Shown: positions 1 to 8,331 of the stretch, piece after piece
How the letters are laid out: every line of letters starts with the position of its first letter
Numbering within the stretch: position 1 is the first letter of the stretch
DNA from: Pararhizobium gei
GTDB taxonomy: Bacteria > Pseudomonadota > Alphaproteobacteria > Rhizobiales > Rhizobiaceae
Assembly (NCBI RefSeq): GCF_029223885.1
Contig: NZ_CP119409.1
Coordinates: forward strand, 770,001-834,000
Direction: 5' to 3'
DNA length: 64,000 nucleotides
Notes under the pieces: model-generated
What the model was told of the DNA's origin: nothing
Databases searched by the model: none
The model's input: only the letters and a program-made list of their open reading frames with translations
Made by a program: the position numbers and the translations under genes

Positions 1-1
1 G

Positions 2-1012
2 GTCGTCGGTGCGCCGTTGATCGCCGTCATGGCCGCCCGTTATTCGCGTCATTCGGTCCTTCTCGCTCTGATGGGTCTCTTTGCCGCTGGAAATCTCGCC
101 AGCGCCATTGCCGGAAATTTCGGCCTGCTCGTTGCCGCGCGCTTTCTGGCCGGCCTGCCGCACGGCGCCTATTTCGGCGTTGCGGCCCTTGTCGCGGCCG
201 GCATGGTTGCGCCCCATCAGCGGGCGCGGGCCATTGGCCGGGTCATGATGGGGCTGACGGTCGCGACGCTTGTCGGAACGCCGCTTGCTGCCTGGTTCGG
301 GCAGGCGCTTGGCTGGCGTGCCGCCTTCGGGATTGTCGGAGTCATCAGCGTGATGACCGTAATCCTCACATGGTTCTATGTGCCGAAGGACAGGGCCAAT
401 CCGGCTGCGAGCCCGCTGAAGGAACTGGGTGCGCTCGGCAAGAGCCAGGTCTGGCTGACGCTCGGCATCTGCGCCATCGGCTGCGGCGGCATGTTCGCCG
501 TCTTCAGCTATATCACGCCCGCCCTGACAGATGTCGCCGGTGTTCCGCTGGCAAGCGTTCCTCTGATGCTCTCGGTCTTCGGAGCTGGCATGATCCTCGG
601 CAATGTCGTCGGTTCGCGCCTTGCCGACTGGGCGCTTCTGCCGGCCATCGGCATCGCGCTCGTCTTCAATCTGGCGGCGTATGTGCTCTTCTACTTTACC
701 ATGACAACGCCCTGGATGGCTGTCATCAACATATTGCTGATCGGCGGCGGCTTTGCGGTGGTGCCGGGCATCCAGACGCGTTTGATGGATGTCGCCGGGG
801 AAGCGCAGACCTTGGCGGCAGCTTTGAGCCATTCCGCTTTCAACTTGGCCAACGCGCTCGGCGCCTGGCTTGGGGGCCTGTCGATCGCTGCAGGGTATGG
901 CTGGACCTCCACCGGTCTCGTCGGTGCCATCATGGCTGCCGCCGGCATCAGTATCTTTCTTGTCTCGGTCTTGCTGGATGGCAACAGGGTGCCGGCCCAA
1001 GCCAGCCGATAA
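2..1012 (+). CDS. MFS transporter, 5'-truncated by the window edge
   Basis: C-terminal part of a major facilitator superfamily permease of the AraJ/sugar-efflux type. The open frame runs to the first base of the window, so the true start lies upstream; the TTG at 17 is only the first internal candidate. About ten hydrophobic segments are visible. The segment around window residues 50-60 (FLAGLPHGAYFGVAA) matches the conserved helix after the first loop of DHA1-type drug/sugar efflux proteins. A central cytoplasmic loop (KDRANPAAS) separates the two six-helix halves. Substrate cannot be read from sequence. The family works as proton-coupled antiporters in the inner membrane. Confidence 0.85.
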   Translation, partial: VVGAPLIAVMAARYSRHSVLLALMGLFAAGNLASAIAGNFGLLVAARFLAGLPHGAYFGVAALVAAGMVAPHQRARAIGRVMMGLTVATLVGTPLAAWFGQALGWRAAFGIVGVISVMTVILTWFYVPKDRANPAASPLKELGALGKSQVWLTLGICAIGCGGMFAVFSYITPALTDVAGVPLASVPLMLSVFGAGMILGNVVGSRLADWALLPAIGIALVFNLAAYVLFYFTMTTPWMAVINILLIGGGFAVVPGIQTRLMDVAGEAQTLAAALSHSAFNLANALGAWLGGLSIAAGYGWTSTGLVGAIMAAAGISIFLVSVLLDGNRVPAQASR

Positions 1013-1154
1013 AAATGCCTTGATTGAGGCTTGTCATTCCCTTGTGTTGACCATCACGTCATACTCACCTATGGCGCAGTGACATGCACGCCGAAACGAC
1101 TGGTATGCCGGCGGCTTTGCTGTCATCCTGAAGCGGTCTGCGGAGGAATCTTAG

Positions 1155-2312
1155 GTGCAGTCGAGAAATCGCGAACGAAACGAACTGGCTCCGGAGCCGC
1201 GCCTCCTCGGTCGGGCGGCCCATGAGCGTTCGGCACTGGTAGGACCCATCTCGGCAGCGCGTTGGCTGCTTGTCTTCGTGCTTCTGGCCGGAGTCTATTT
1301 TTTCCATGGCTTTCTGGTACCGGTGCTGGCCGCCCTTGTCATCGGTTTCGCGAGCTGGCCAATCTACCGCCGGCTTCTTGCGCTCATCGGCGGCAACAGA
1401 ACGCTCGGTGCCACCATCGCGACCCTTCTTGTGATCTCCTTCATCGTCGTGCCTATTTCGGTCGCCGCCGTTTATGCCGTCGATGAAGTACACAGCTGGG
1501 TCGCTTGGGCAATTGAGACCAACCGCTTCGGCGCGGCTGTTCCGCTCTGGCTGACGCAGATCCCTGCAGCCGGTGTCTGGCTCGGACAGCAATGGGCCAA
1601 ATATGTGGGGCATCCCGGTGCGCTCGGGGAACTGGTGCAACTCGTAAGCGGCTCCAATATCGGCAATATCTATCGCGGTGTTCTGGTCGTCGGCGCCTCG
1701 GCCTTCACGTCTTTTTTGACCTTGCTGTTCATGCTGATCACGCTGTTCTTCGTTTATCGCGACGGCGAAAAACTGGTCGGCCAGCTCGACAAGCTCGGCG
1801 AGCGCATCTTCCCCATGCGATGGGAGCGGGTCTCTCGCATCGTGCCGCTGACCATCAGTTCCACCGTGACAGGCATGGGCGTCATCGCCATCGGCGAGGG
1901 CATTGTCCTCGGGATTGCCTATTGGCTCGCTGGCGTTCCGTCGCCGGTGACGCTGGGCATCATCACCGGCCTGATGGCGCTGATCCCCGGCGGTGCGCCT
2001 TTGTCCTTCACGCTCGTCTCTGTCTATCTCGTGGCAAGCGGATCGTCCGTCGCCGGCCTGGCATTGTTCGTCTGGGGAACGGTCGAGCTCTTCATCGTCG
2101 ACAAGACGCTTCGCCCGCGGCTGGTTGGCGGTCCAATCAAGCTGCCGTTTCTCCCGACTTTCTTCGGTCTCGTCGGCGGTGTGAAGACCATGGGCTTTCT
2201 CGGCCTGTTCGTCGGGCCGGTGCTGATGGCCCTGCTCGTCGCGATCTGGCGCGAATGGATGCGCGAAGTATCGGCGCAGGCCGCGGAGACGTCGATCATC
2301 AAGCCGGCTTGA
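1155..2312 (+). CDS. AI-2E family transporter (PerM/TqsA-like)
   Basis: Protein of 385 aa with seven to eight hydrophobic segments and the conserved C-terminal half of the AI-2E_transport/UPF0118 family: a GLMALIPGGAP segment followed by KLPFLPTFFGLVGGVKTMGFLGLFVGPVLMA-type sequence. GTG start at 1155 is chosen because GGAGG at 1142-1146 is well placed. The family name comes from E. coli TqsA, linked to autoinducer-2 export, but many members are Na+/H+ antiporters or of unknown function. No quorum-sensing gene is nearby, so the substrate is open. It stands alone between the MFS gene and the ureidoglycine hydrolase. Confidence 0.9.
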   Translation: MQSRNRERNELAPEPRLLGRAAHERSALVGPISAARWLLVFVLLAGVYFFHGFLVPVLAALVIGFASWPIYRRLLALIGGNRTLGATIATLLVISFIVVPISVAAVYAVDEVHSWVAWAIETNRFGAAVPLWLTQIPAAGVWLGQQWAKYVGHPGALGELVQLVSGSNIGNIYRGVLVVGASAFTSFLTLLFMLITLFFVYRDGEKLVGQLDKLGERIFPMRWERVSRIVPLTISSTVTGMGVIAIGEGIVLGIAYWLAGVPSPVTLGIITGLMALIPGGAPLSFTLVSVYLVASGSSVAGLALFVWGTVELFIVDKTLRPRLVGGPIKLPFLPTFFGLVGGVKTMGFLGLFVGPVLMALLVAIWREWMREVSAQAAETSIIKPA

Positions 2313-2477
2313 GTCTTTCGATGAACCCGTCATGCCGGACCTCTGCGATACGATGCGCAATTTTCGCGTGATCTGTCGGCTTGTCTGCGCTACGGATGGC
2401 ATCCGCCCGACAGGAATCGATCCCAGCGGCGCGCTCAGATCGCAACCTCACCTTGTCGTCACGTCCAGGACATTTGA

Positions 2478-3305
2478 ATGAACCGCAGCTACTACGCCCC
2501 GACCGGCGGCACACCCGCCCAGACGCAGATTCTGACGGATCGGGCAGTCTTCACGGAAGCTTATGCCGTTATTCCCAAGGGGGTGATGATGGACATCGTC
2601 ACGAGCTTTCTGCCCTTCTGGGAAAACACGCGGCTGTGGGTACTTTCGCGTCCGCTGTCGGGTTTTGCCGAGACCTTCTCGCAATATATCATGGAACTGG
2701 CGCCCGGTGGTGGCAGCGATCGGCCGGAACCCGACGCTTCGGCGGAGGGGGTCTTGTTTGTCGTGGAGGGCGAGCTGACCGTTATGCTGGACGGTGCAAT
2801 ACATCGGATGACACCGGGCGGTTATGCCTTTCTGCCGCCGGGCAGCGACTGGACAGCTCGAAATCGTTCTGGAAATCCTGTCCGGTTCCACTGGATTCGC
2901 AAAGCCTATGATGCCGTCGATGGCCTGGAGCGTCCGCAACCCTTGTTTCTGAACGAGGCAGATATCGCACCTACGCCAATGCCCGGCACGGACGGGAAAT
3001 GGGCGACGACCCGCTTCGTCGATCCGGCCGACTTGCGGCATGACATGCATGTGACGATCGTTACATTCGAGCCGGGCGCCGTCATTCCCTTCGCTGAAAC
3101 CCATGTCATGGAACACGGCCTGTATGTGCTGGAAGGCAAGGCCGTCTATCGGCTGAACCAGGATTGGGTCGAGGTCGAGGCGGGCGACTATATGTGGCTG
3201 CGGGCTTTCTGCCCCCAGGCCTGCTATGCGGGCGGACCGGGGAAATTTCGCTATCTTCTCTACAAGGACGTCAACCGCCACATGAAGCTCAGGCCGCGTG
3301 CCTGA
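2478..3305 (+). CDS. allE: (S)-ureidoglycine aminohydrolase, bicupin
   Basis: Protein of 275 aa with two cupin domains (about residues 60-125 and 190-260). It hydrolyses (S)-ureidoglycine to (S)-ureidoglycolate and ammonia in purine/allantoin degradation and is a Mn2+ enzyme in characterised relatives. The metal-site pattern E-x-H-x3-H is visible at E207, H209 and H213, with a matching glutamine at Q247 (FCPQACY). Length and the N-terminal YYAPTGGTP segment fit the family. No other allantoin gene is present in the window, so it acts with genes elsewhere. It converges on a small minus-strand gene 12 bp downstream. Confidence 0.88.
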   Translation: MNRSYYAPTGGTPAQTQILTDRAVFTEAYAVIPKGVMMDIVTSFLPFWENTRLWVLSRPLSGFAETFSQYIMELAPGGGSDRPEPDASAEGVLFVVEGELTVMLDGAIHRMTPGGYAFLPPGSDWTARNRSGNPVRFHWIRKAYDAVDGLERPQPLFLNEADIAPTPMPGTDGKWATTRFVDPADLRHDMHVTIVTFEPGAVIPFAETHVMEHGLYVLEGKAVYRLNQDWVEVEAGDYMWLRAFCPQACYAGGPGKFRYLLYKDVNRHMKLRPRA

Positions 3306-3317
3306 AATTCCATCCAA

Positions 3318-3503
3318 TCAGGCAAAGCCTGCCGCGGCTGGCGCGATAGCCCGGTCATGACCGTAGTCCCGCTGGTGCGCGGTATCCTCGCGCAACCGGC
3401 GCGGCCGTGACATGACATCGATGTCCGTCGCTTCGATGGCGCCGTCAGCATAGGTGCCGGTATCGGCATCGTCGTCATGGCTCGTCAAAAACTTGAAAAA
3501 CAT
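3318..3503 (-). CDS. small hypothetical protein, 61 aa
   Basis: Short, acidic N-terminal region (MFFKFLTSHDDDADTG) followed by a basic arginine-rich stretch. No domain is recognised. It is kept as a gene because a strong GGAGGA ribosome-binding site lies about 6 bp before the ATG and the frame fits exactly between neighbours. Function is unknown. The chance that it is not translated is modest. Confidence 0.5.
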   Translation of the reverse strand: MFFKFLTSHDDDADTGTYADGAIEATDIDVMSRPRRLREDTAHQRDYGHDRAIAPAAAGFA

Positions 3504-3612
3504 TTGGGTTCCTCCAGGTCCCGCAACAACGATCGATTCGCCGCAAGGGTTCCCTGGTTGGAGCCGAAATATTTATGAAAAATTAACTACGTCCGATCGC
3601 CCGCAGAACCGT

Positions 3613-3774
3613 TCAGTTCATGGACCGGTCGGTCATTTCATCGGCAAGAATGCGAAAGGCTTCGTCCAGCGCATCGACGAGAATATCGGTCAGCCGGTCG
3701 CCATTGTCGTTCTGCAGGAAAAGCGCGATGGCCGCATCGCGCGGCTGGCCGGAATGATCGAGGATATCAGACAT
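3613..3774 (-). CDS. small hypothetical protein, 53 aa
   Basis: Frame below 60 residues, beginning MSDILDHSGQPRDAAIALF and ending SMN. It is acidic with likely helical content (residues 26-50 alternate hydrophobic and acidic residues, e.g. DILVDALDEAFRILADEM). An AAAGGGA ribosome-binding site sits about 7 bp before the ATG. It reads in the same direction as the 61-aa gene downstream, 109 bp away, so the two may be co-transcribed. No family is recognised and no function is proposed. Confidence 0.5.
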   Translation of the reverse strand: MSDILDHSGQPRDAAIALFLQNDNGDRLTDILVDALDEAFRILADEMTDRSMN

Positions 3775-3966
3775 GTCATTGTCCCTTTCAACACGGCATC
3801 ATGCCGGTGACGGGACAAATAAGGCCCCTCGCTTGCGCCGGGCTTGATACGCGGATTCGCCTACGCACTCAAAGCCCTCGGCCACCAGAAATCGGCCAAG
3901 ATTCTGGATCCAACTCCCGGTTTGTAGCTTCAGTCTTTGGCATTGCATCGTCGGGAATGTTGTATC

Positions 3967-4012
3967 TGGTGCCGCTTGCAGGACTCGAACCTGCGACCCC
4001 ATCATTACGAAT
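3967..4012 (-). repeat. orphan 3' half of tRNA-Thr(CGU), left attachment junction
   Basis: These 46 bp are identical to the 3' half (anticodon loop to CCA) of the intact tRNA-Thr at 18933-19008, then identity stops abruptly at 4013. The last 9 bp (ATTACGAAT, 4004-4012) recur at 19105-19113 next to an orphan 5' half. This is the chromosome/island junction left by a tyrosine integrase that recombines in the anticodon loop. Confidence 0.85.
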
Positions 4013-4488
4013 TGTTTTTCATAATGATTTCAGATCGTTAGATAGGATTTCACCGCGTTGGATTCTACTAGCCAAGCTTTTGGATCGACTCCGCTTTCAG
4101 CGGTTGAACGATAGCACATTGTGTCACCCGGTTGCACCCCCTATCACCCTGTAACGCTACTAACCCCCTACACTTCCGGCATTGCCCTACTAACCCGTAA
4201 TTTTAGCGGCCCATGCCGGACCTCCCCCTATCAACGGGTTCTGCCAAAGGGGCCGGGGAGAGGAGTCGGCTGTCTCGACGCTGTCGGGGAATTGGCGATT
4301 CTTGAAATGACGACCTATCCGTGCCGCTAGTCTCCAGGCTTTAATTAGAGACCATCACTAATAAACAAAATTGCAGTTTCTTTAATTAACGAATCCCGTA
4401 GATCGACCATTCAGAGCCAAGCCGTAAATTTCCAAGCTCGATGGACGCTGTCCGTAACCGTAAAAGACGCCACCCGGATAGCGCGCGC
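4013..4488. other. non-coding left end of the island (attP-arm region)
   Basis: These 476 bp show no credible gene. They carry CTACTAACCC-type direct repeats at 4157-4166 and 4187-4196 that resemble CCTACTA repeats at the opposite end of the island. Such sites are plausible integrase arm-type binding sites. The rest is AT-rich near 4330-4400 with no clear structure. Confidence 0.5.
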
Positions 4489-5508
4489 TCAAGTCTTATG
4501 TTTTCCGCTGTTCTTTACGCCGTCGGCAATGCGTTTCAATTCATCAAGCTCGTCGGTCTTGGCATCTGCTAAATGTTCGGCTTCCTTGCGCCCCCCGTCA
4601 AAACTCTCGTATCGTGCCTCGGCAATAGCCACAGCCTTTTTGTGCGATACAGAGCCGGCATTTTTTAGGACGTTTAGCTCATTGGAGCGCAAGAAGTTGT
4701 CAAGGATTCCTTCCCATTCAGCCAACTGCACGGTCTGCCGACGCCTGGTGCGCAAATCGGCGGTATCTAGAAACATCGTGACGATGAGGTTCAGTTCTGA
4801 AATCTCTGGCTGAGCGAGATAATTCTTCGCGGTCACGACATCGCCCTTGCGTACTCGCGACCCCTTCCATGAGGTCAGTCCCATATTTGGTGCAGCGGCA
4901 TCAGCGCGGGCGACAATCAGTTCGGCGGCGGTATGGCTAGTGATCGCGTGCAGCATTTTGTTCTGGATGGTCGCATAGAACGTATTCACGGATTTAGAGC
5001 TAGGATCGTAATCCTCGCTGAGCGCCAGGATATCCCGCACTTTCTGATAGAAGCGAGCTTCCGACGCACGGATGTCGCGGATGCGCTCAATCAGCTCGTC
5101 GAAATAATCATAATCCGGCTGCTTTAGCCGCGCGTCGTCAATTGCAAATCCTTTGATCAGGTACTCGGTCAGTGTCGTCGTGGCCCACCGGCGGAACTGG
5201 ACTCCCCGCGCAGACCGAACGCGGTATCCAACGGCGAGGATCATATCGAGATTGTAGTGCTTTAAAGCGCGGGAAACCGTACGATTCCCTTCGGTTCGAA
5301 CCTGTAAGAGTTCCTTACAAGTTGCCTCTTCGCTTAGCTCCTGCTCTTCGTAAATACTTCCAATTTGCTGGGTTATCGCTTGTGGGGACGTCTGAAACAA
5401 CTCGGCCATCTGGGCTTGTGTCATCCATGCCGTTCCATCAATCGCGCGTAATTCGATCCGGCTACGACCGTCTTCCGTGGTGTAGAGGATAAGATTATTG
5501 TCAGCCAT
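4489..5508 (-). CDS. RhuM family protein
   Basis: About 339 aa from the ATG at 5508 (a TTG at 5517 is possible). The N-terminal half has the Virulence_RhuM features: WMTQAQMAELFQTSPQAITQQIG helix-turn-helix-like segment, then the RTEGNRTVSRALKHYNLDMILAVGYRVRS core and RGVQFRRWAT. RhuM was named from a Salmonella pathogenicity island. Homologues are frequent beside restriction-modification and toxin-antitoxin loci, but the biochemical role is not established. The ATG overlaps the helicase stop codon by 8 bp, so translation is probably coupled. It is the last gene of a three-gene minus-strand set. Confidence 0.82.
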   Translation of the reverse strand: MADNNLILYTTEDGRSRIELRAIDGTAWMTQAQMAELFQTSPQAITQQIGSIYEEQELSEEATCKELLQVRTEGNRTVSRALKHYNLDMILAVGYRVRSARGVQFRRWATTTLTEYLIKGFAIDDARLKQPDYDYFDELIERIRDIRASEARFYQKVRDILALSEDYDPSSKSVNTFYATIQNKMLHAITSHTAAELIVARADAAAPNMGLTSWKGSRVRKGDVVTAKNYLAQPEISELNLIVTMFLDTADLRTRRRQTVQLAEWEGILDNFLRSNELNVLKNAGSVSHKKAVAIAEARYESFDGGRKEAEHLADAKTDELDELKRIADGVKNSGKHKT

Positions 5509-6934
5509 CGGCAGCAAGCTCTTTTAGGTAGGTTTCAGGAAGCTGATTTTTTGAAATTAAATCGCACATTTCCTGAGGCGAAAGTCGAGACAGGGCTTTA
5601 GGGGCGTCGGCATCAGATAGTAGGCTTCGGGCCATGCCAGCCTTTCTCTCCAGCGCTTTCGCGACAGCCTCATCGATAGTATCGGCGGCAATTAACCTAA
5701 GGTAACTGACAGGTAGCGTCTGGCCGATGCGGTGGTTGCGGTCCTGACTTTGGGCGTAGTGATCGTAACGCCAAGACATGGACTCATAAATTGTGAAGCT
5801 CGCTGCAGTTAGCGTAAAGCCCGTGCCTGCCGCCGCCGCATTGGCGATCAAAATTCGAGTCTTGGGATCGTTTTGAAAGCGTGCCGCTACCTCTTGCCGC
5901 TCGGTAGCTTCGACGCCGCCGTATATGGAAACCGCGCCATGTTGCGAGTAGCGCGCGGAAAGAGCCTCAACATTTCGTACATAAGTAGACCATATAATAA
6001 TCTTTCGTGCGGGTACTGAAAGAATGTCCGAGACTAGGCCGTCCAAAATATCGAATTTTGCTGGCGTTTCCCCCGTTTCAGGCATGAGGAGGGCAGGATT
6101 GCTAGCAAGCTGACTAAGGCGCATAAGTTGGACGAGCGCCGTAGAAGCGAATGCCTGATATTGCTCGCCTGACATGTTCCTAACGGTGCTGACCATCTGC
6201 TCTCGCATTTCGTCATATAGTTTCCGCTGCCATGCAGGAAGTTCCACCACAATGTCGCTGAAAGATTTCTCCGGCAGGTCGAGACACTGTTCCTTGGTCC
6301 GGCGTAGCAGGACTTGGTCAAAAACAGGCCTCGCAAATTTGGCTTCCGGATCGTCCTCGATTCGTTGAACGAAAGATTCTATAGAACCGAGCGCACGGCT
6401 ACCCGGTGCGATTATTTCCACTTGAGTAAACAAATCTGTTGGCGAGTTGGTAACCGGGGTGCCGGAAAGCAGCCAGCGATATTTCACATGAGGTGCAAAA
6501 TGACGCATAGCTGCTGAGGTTAGGGATCGCCAGTTCTTCGCCGCATGCGATTCATCAAGAGTCAGCACCGTCTTGTGAGTAGCAAGTAGACCAAGAATCG
6601 CGGTCACTTCAACGCGAGCAGTCTCATAACTTGTCACAATCACTTTCGCAGGTGACGCGGCGAAAGCCCTCCGCCTCAAACGAGGGCTCCCTTCCGCAAT
6701 CTCCACCGTCAAATTTGGGGCAAATTTTTCGATCTCGGCCACCCAGTTGCGCTTCAAAGAATTCGGGCAGATAACGAGCATCCTATCCACAGTGCCCGCG
6801 AGAAAAAGACGTCGAAAGGCATCGATTGCGACGAGCGTCTTTCCTAGACCTTGCTCGAACGCAAGAAGTCCAGCGCGTTCCCTAGTCAGGAAAGCAACCC
6901 CTTCCTCTTGGTGTTGCATCAGTTGTAGATTCAT
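5501..6934 (-). CDS. SNF2-family DEAD/DEAH-type helicase
   Basis: Protein of 477 aa, a compact superfamily-2 ATPase/translocase. Visible motifs: Walker A FEQGLGKT (residues 26-33), motif II DESH (127-130), motif III SGTP (157-160) and SNF2 motif VI QDRNHRIGQ (397-405). The two RecA-like lobes make up almost the whole protein and no nuclease domain is attached. SNF2 proteins track along duplex DNA. In bacteria they recur in defence loci such as DISARM and in phage-derived elements. It starts 2 bp after the upstream ParB-like gene, with AAGGTGG as ribosome-binding site inside that gene's end, so the two are translated together. Which system it belongs to is unknown. Confidence 0.88.
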   Translation of the reverse strand: MNLQLMQHQEEGVAFLTRERAGLLAFEQGLGKTLVAIDAFRRLFLAGTVDRMLVICPNSLKRNWVAEIEKFAPNLTVEIAEGSPRLRRRAFAASPAKVIVTSYETARVEVTAILGLLATHKTVLTLDESHAAKNWRSLTSAAMRHFAPHVKYRWLLSGTPVTNSPTDLFTQVEIIAPGSRALGSIESFVQRIEDDPEAKFARPVFDQVLLRRTKEQCLDLPEKSFSDIVVELPAWQRKLYDEMREQMVSTVRNMSGEQYQAFASTALVQLMRLSQLASNPALLMPETGETPAKFDILDGLVSDILSVPARKIIIWSTYVRNVEALSARYSQHGAVSIYGGVEATERQEVAARFQNDPKTRILIANAAAAGTGFTLTAASFTIYESMSWRYDHYAQSQDRNHRIGQTLPVSYLRLIAADTIDEAVAKALERKAGMARSLLSDADAPKALSRLSPQEMCDLISKNQLPETYLKELAADG

Positions 6935-6936
6935 TA

Positions 6937-8166
6937 CTATTCCACCTTGAGATGCTGCTGAAGCATCTGCTCCAGGTATCCGACGGAATCCCTGAACTCG
7001 GAGACTTCTGACTGGCTTAGAGCCAAAATGTCGGAGCGACTTACATCATTAAGCGCGGACGTCGCCTTCTTTAAAGCAACTCTGAAGGGGCGTACTCCAG
7101 GATGAACAGCGTCCTCGATCAGCGTTGCTGCTTCATGGAGCAATCCGATCTCCTCATCTGCTAAATCGCCTTCGCCCCGATCGAGCGAACGCCGTACCTG
7201 CTGCACTAAACCTGCAATCTTAGCCTTGACACTGCTGGCGTTGGATTTGATTTCTAGTGCAAGTCGCGTGGCGACATGTTTTTCGCCTGACTTAAGCTGA
7301 TCCCATTTTTCCGGGTCATCGTAAAATTCTTTAAGGAAACGGGCGTCGCGATATTCGTTGAAGGCCTCGTTCTGAACCATGTCGAACACGTCGGCGCGCA
7401 AACCGTCAAAGTTCGTATTTCCATATTCTCGGAGTTGCGACCCTATTACGCGAGCTTTGCTGATCTCCTCAAGCACACTGAACTTTTCGGCCGCGACTCT
7501 CTCGCCGGCACCGCCTTCCTGATCAACGTATTCAACATATGCATGCGCAAAGGTATAGGCGTCTCGCAGTCGCTGCACCCAGGAGACCGACTTCTCCATA
7601 TGCTGCGCCATTTCTGTAACGTTCATCAATGCTCCGGCTTTCGGCGTGCCGACGACGGCGTCGTAGATGAATTTCGCTTCGATGTAGCGGCCCCAATCGC
7701 GGACGCCGGTGCCGCGCACGTGAATGCGGGCCAACAATATAGTGCGCTCGCGTTCACCGAACTCGGGCGGCAAAAGTTTTACCCGAATGCGGCGAAATTT
7801 TCCCTCTTTCAGACCCTTGCTGTACTTGCGATCGAGTTGGCGAAAAATGGTAAGTCGAGTAGCGCCTTCCAATACAAGCGCTTTTGCGTCCGCGTCTGTC
7901 CTCTGAACGTAAATCGGCTCCATCTGCCCAATGTCGTCAATAGATTTAAGAAGGGTGTCGTAACCACGAGATCCCTGCAGAGCGGCTTCCATTTGCGGCT
8001 CAGACTTAACGCCAGCAGGGGCGAGAAGATTCTGTAGACGGGGGTTGTCGGGCCAGAGTGTAACGTCGCTGTAGACGTCGAGTTCTGCCTCTTCCAAATC
8101 CCAGTCACGCCCGCCAATTCGTTCGATATATCGTTTTGTCTTTGATATCAGATTGGTAACGTTCAC
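6937..8166 (-). CDS. ParB/Srx-like domain protein
   Basis: Protein of 409 aa. Residues of about 75-130 look like a ParB N-terminal domain: a QMEPIYVQ strand, then ALVLEGATRLTIFRQL, which corresponds to the ParB box II G-x-R-R-x-x-A region, although the usual G-E-R-R is changed to G-A-T-R. A helical region follows (NVTEMAQHMEKSVSWVQRLRDAY), consistent with the ParB helix-turn-helix. The C-terminal 200 residues are mostly helical and unrecognised. ParB-fold proteins bind DNA and can be CTPases or nucleases. This one heads the minus-strand set and faces the cytosine methylase across a repeat-rich promoter, so site-specific DNA binding there is a natural guess. There is no ParA partner, so this is not ordinary partitioning. 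Confidence 0.65.
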   Translation of the reverse strand: MNVTNLISKTKRYIERIGGRDWDLEEAELDVYSDVTLWPDNPRLQNLLAPAGVKSEPQMEAALQGSRGYDTLLKSIDDIGQMEPIYVQRTDADAKALVLEGATRLTIFRQLDRKYSKGLKEGKFRRIRVKLLPPEFGERERTILLARIHVRGTGVRDWGRYIEAKFIYDAVVGTPKAGALMNVTEMAQHMEKSVSWVQRLRDAYTFAHAYVEYVDQEGGAGERVAAEKFSVLEEISKARVIGSQLREYGNTNFDGLRADVFDMVQNEAFNEYRDARFLKEFYDDPEKWDQLKSGEKHVATRLALEIKSNASSVKAKIAGLVQQVRRSLDRGEGDLADEEIGLLHEAATLIEDAVHPGVRPFRVALKKATSALNDVSRSDILALSQSEVSEFRDSVGYLEQMLQQHLKVE

Positions 8167-8180
8167 GGTCGTTCCTTTCG

Positions 8181-8214
8181 CTATTTGCTACTTGCTACAG
8201 CAAGCTATAGCAAG
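8181..8214. promoter_or_regulatory. nested TTGCTA repeats in the divergent promoter
   Basis: TTGCTA occurs at 8185-8190 and 8192-8197. The arms CTTGCTA (8191-8197) and TAGCAAG (8208-8214) form an inverted repeat with a 10-bp spacer, and a second inverted GCAAG lies inside at 8200-8204. The array sits between the ParB-like gene (start 8166) and the methylase (start about 8332-8347), upstream of both. It is a good candidate operator or ParB-like binding site. The binding protein is inferred, not shown. Confidence 0.55.
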
Positions 8215-8331
8215 CGACGGCAATCGTGTCAAGAAGGCTTCGTTTACGCTTTGGCAACCATTTAAAATTATAATGGCTTGCAAATGTTCTGATTATGTTC
8301 TATTCCGAAAGGCGATTCGCCTGACGTCGGG

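Noticed and set aside
1065..2402. 445-codon minus-strand frame over the AI-2E transporter
   Set aside because: Antisense shadow of a GC-rich gene; Arg/Asp/His-rich composition with no domain. The plus-strand frame has a clear family and ribosome-binding site.
3799..4005. 68-codon minus frame beginning MMGSQVRVLQAAP
   Set aside because: This start is the translated tRNA-Thr remnant, a well-known false gene pattern. The same applies to the PLAGLEPATPSL frames at 3801-4154 and 18749-18997.
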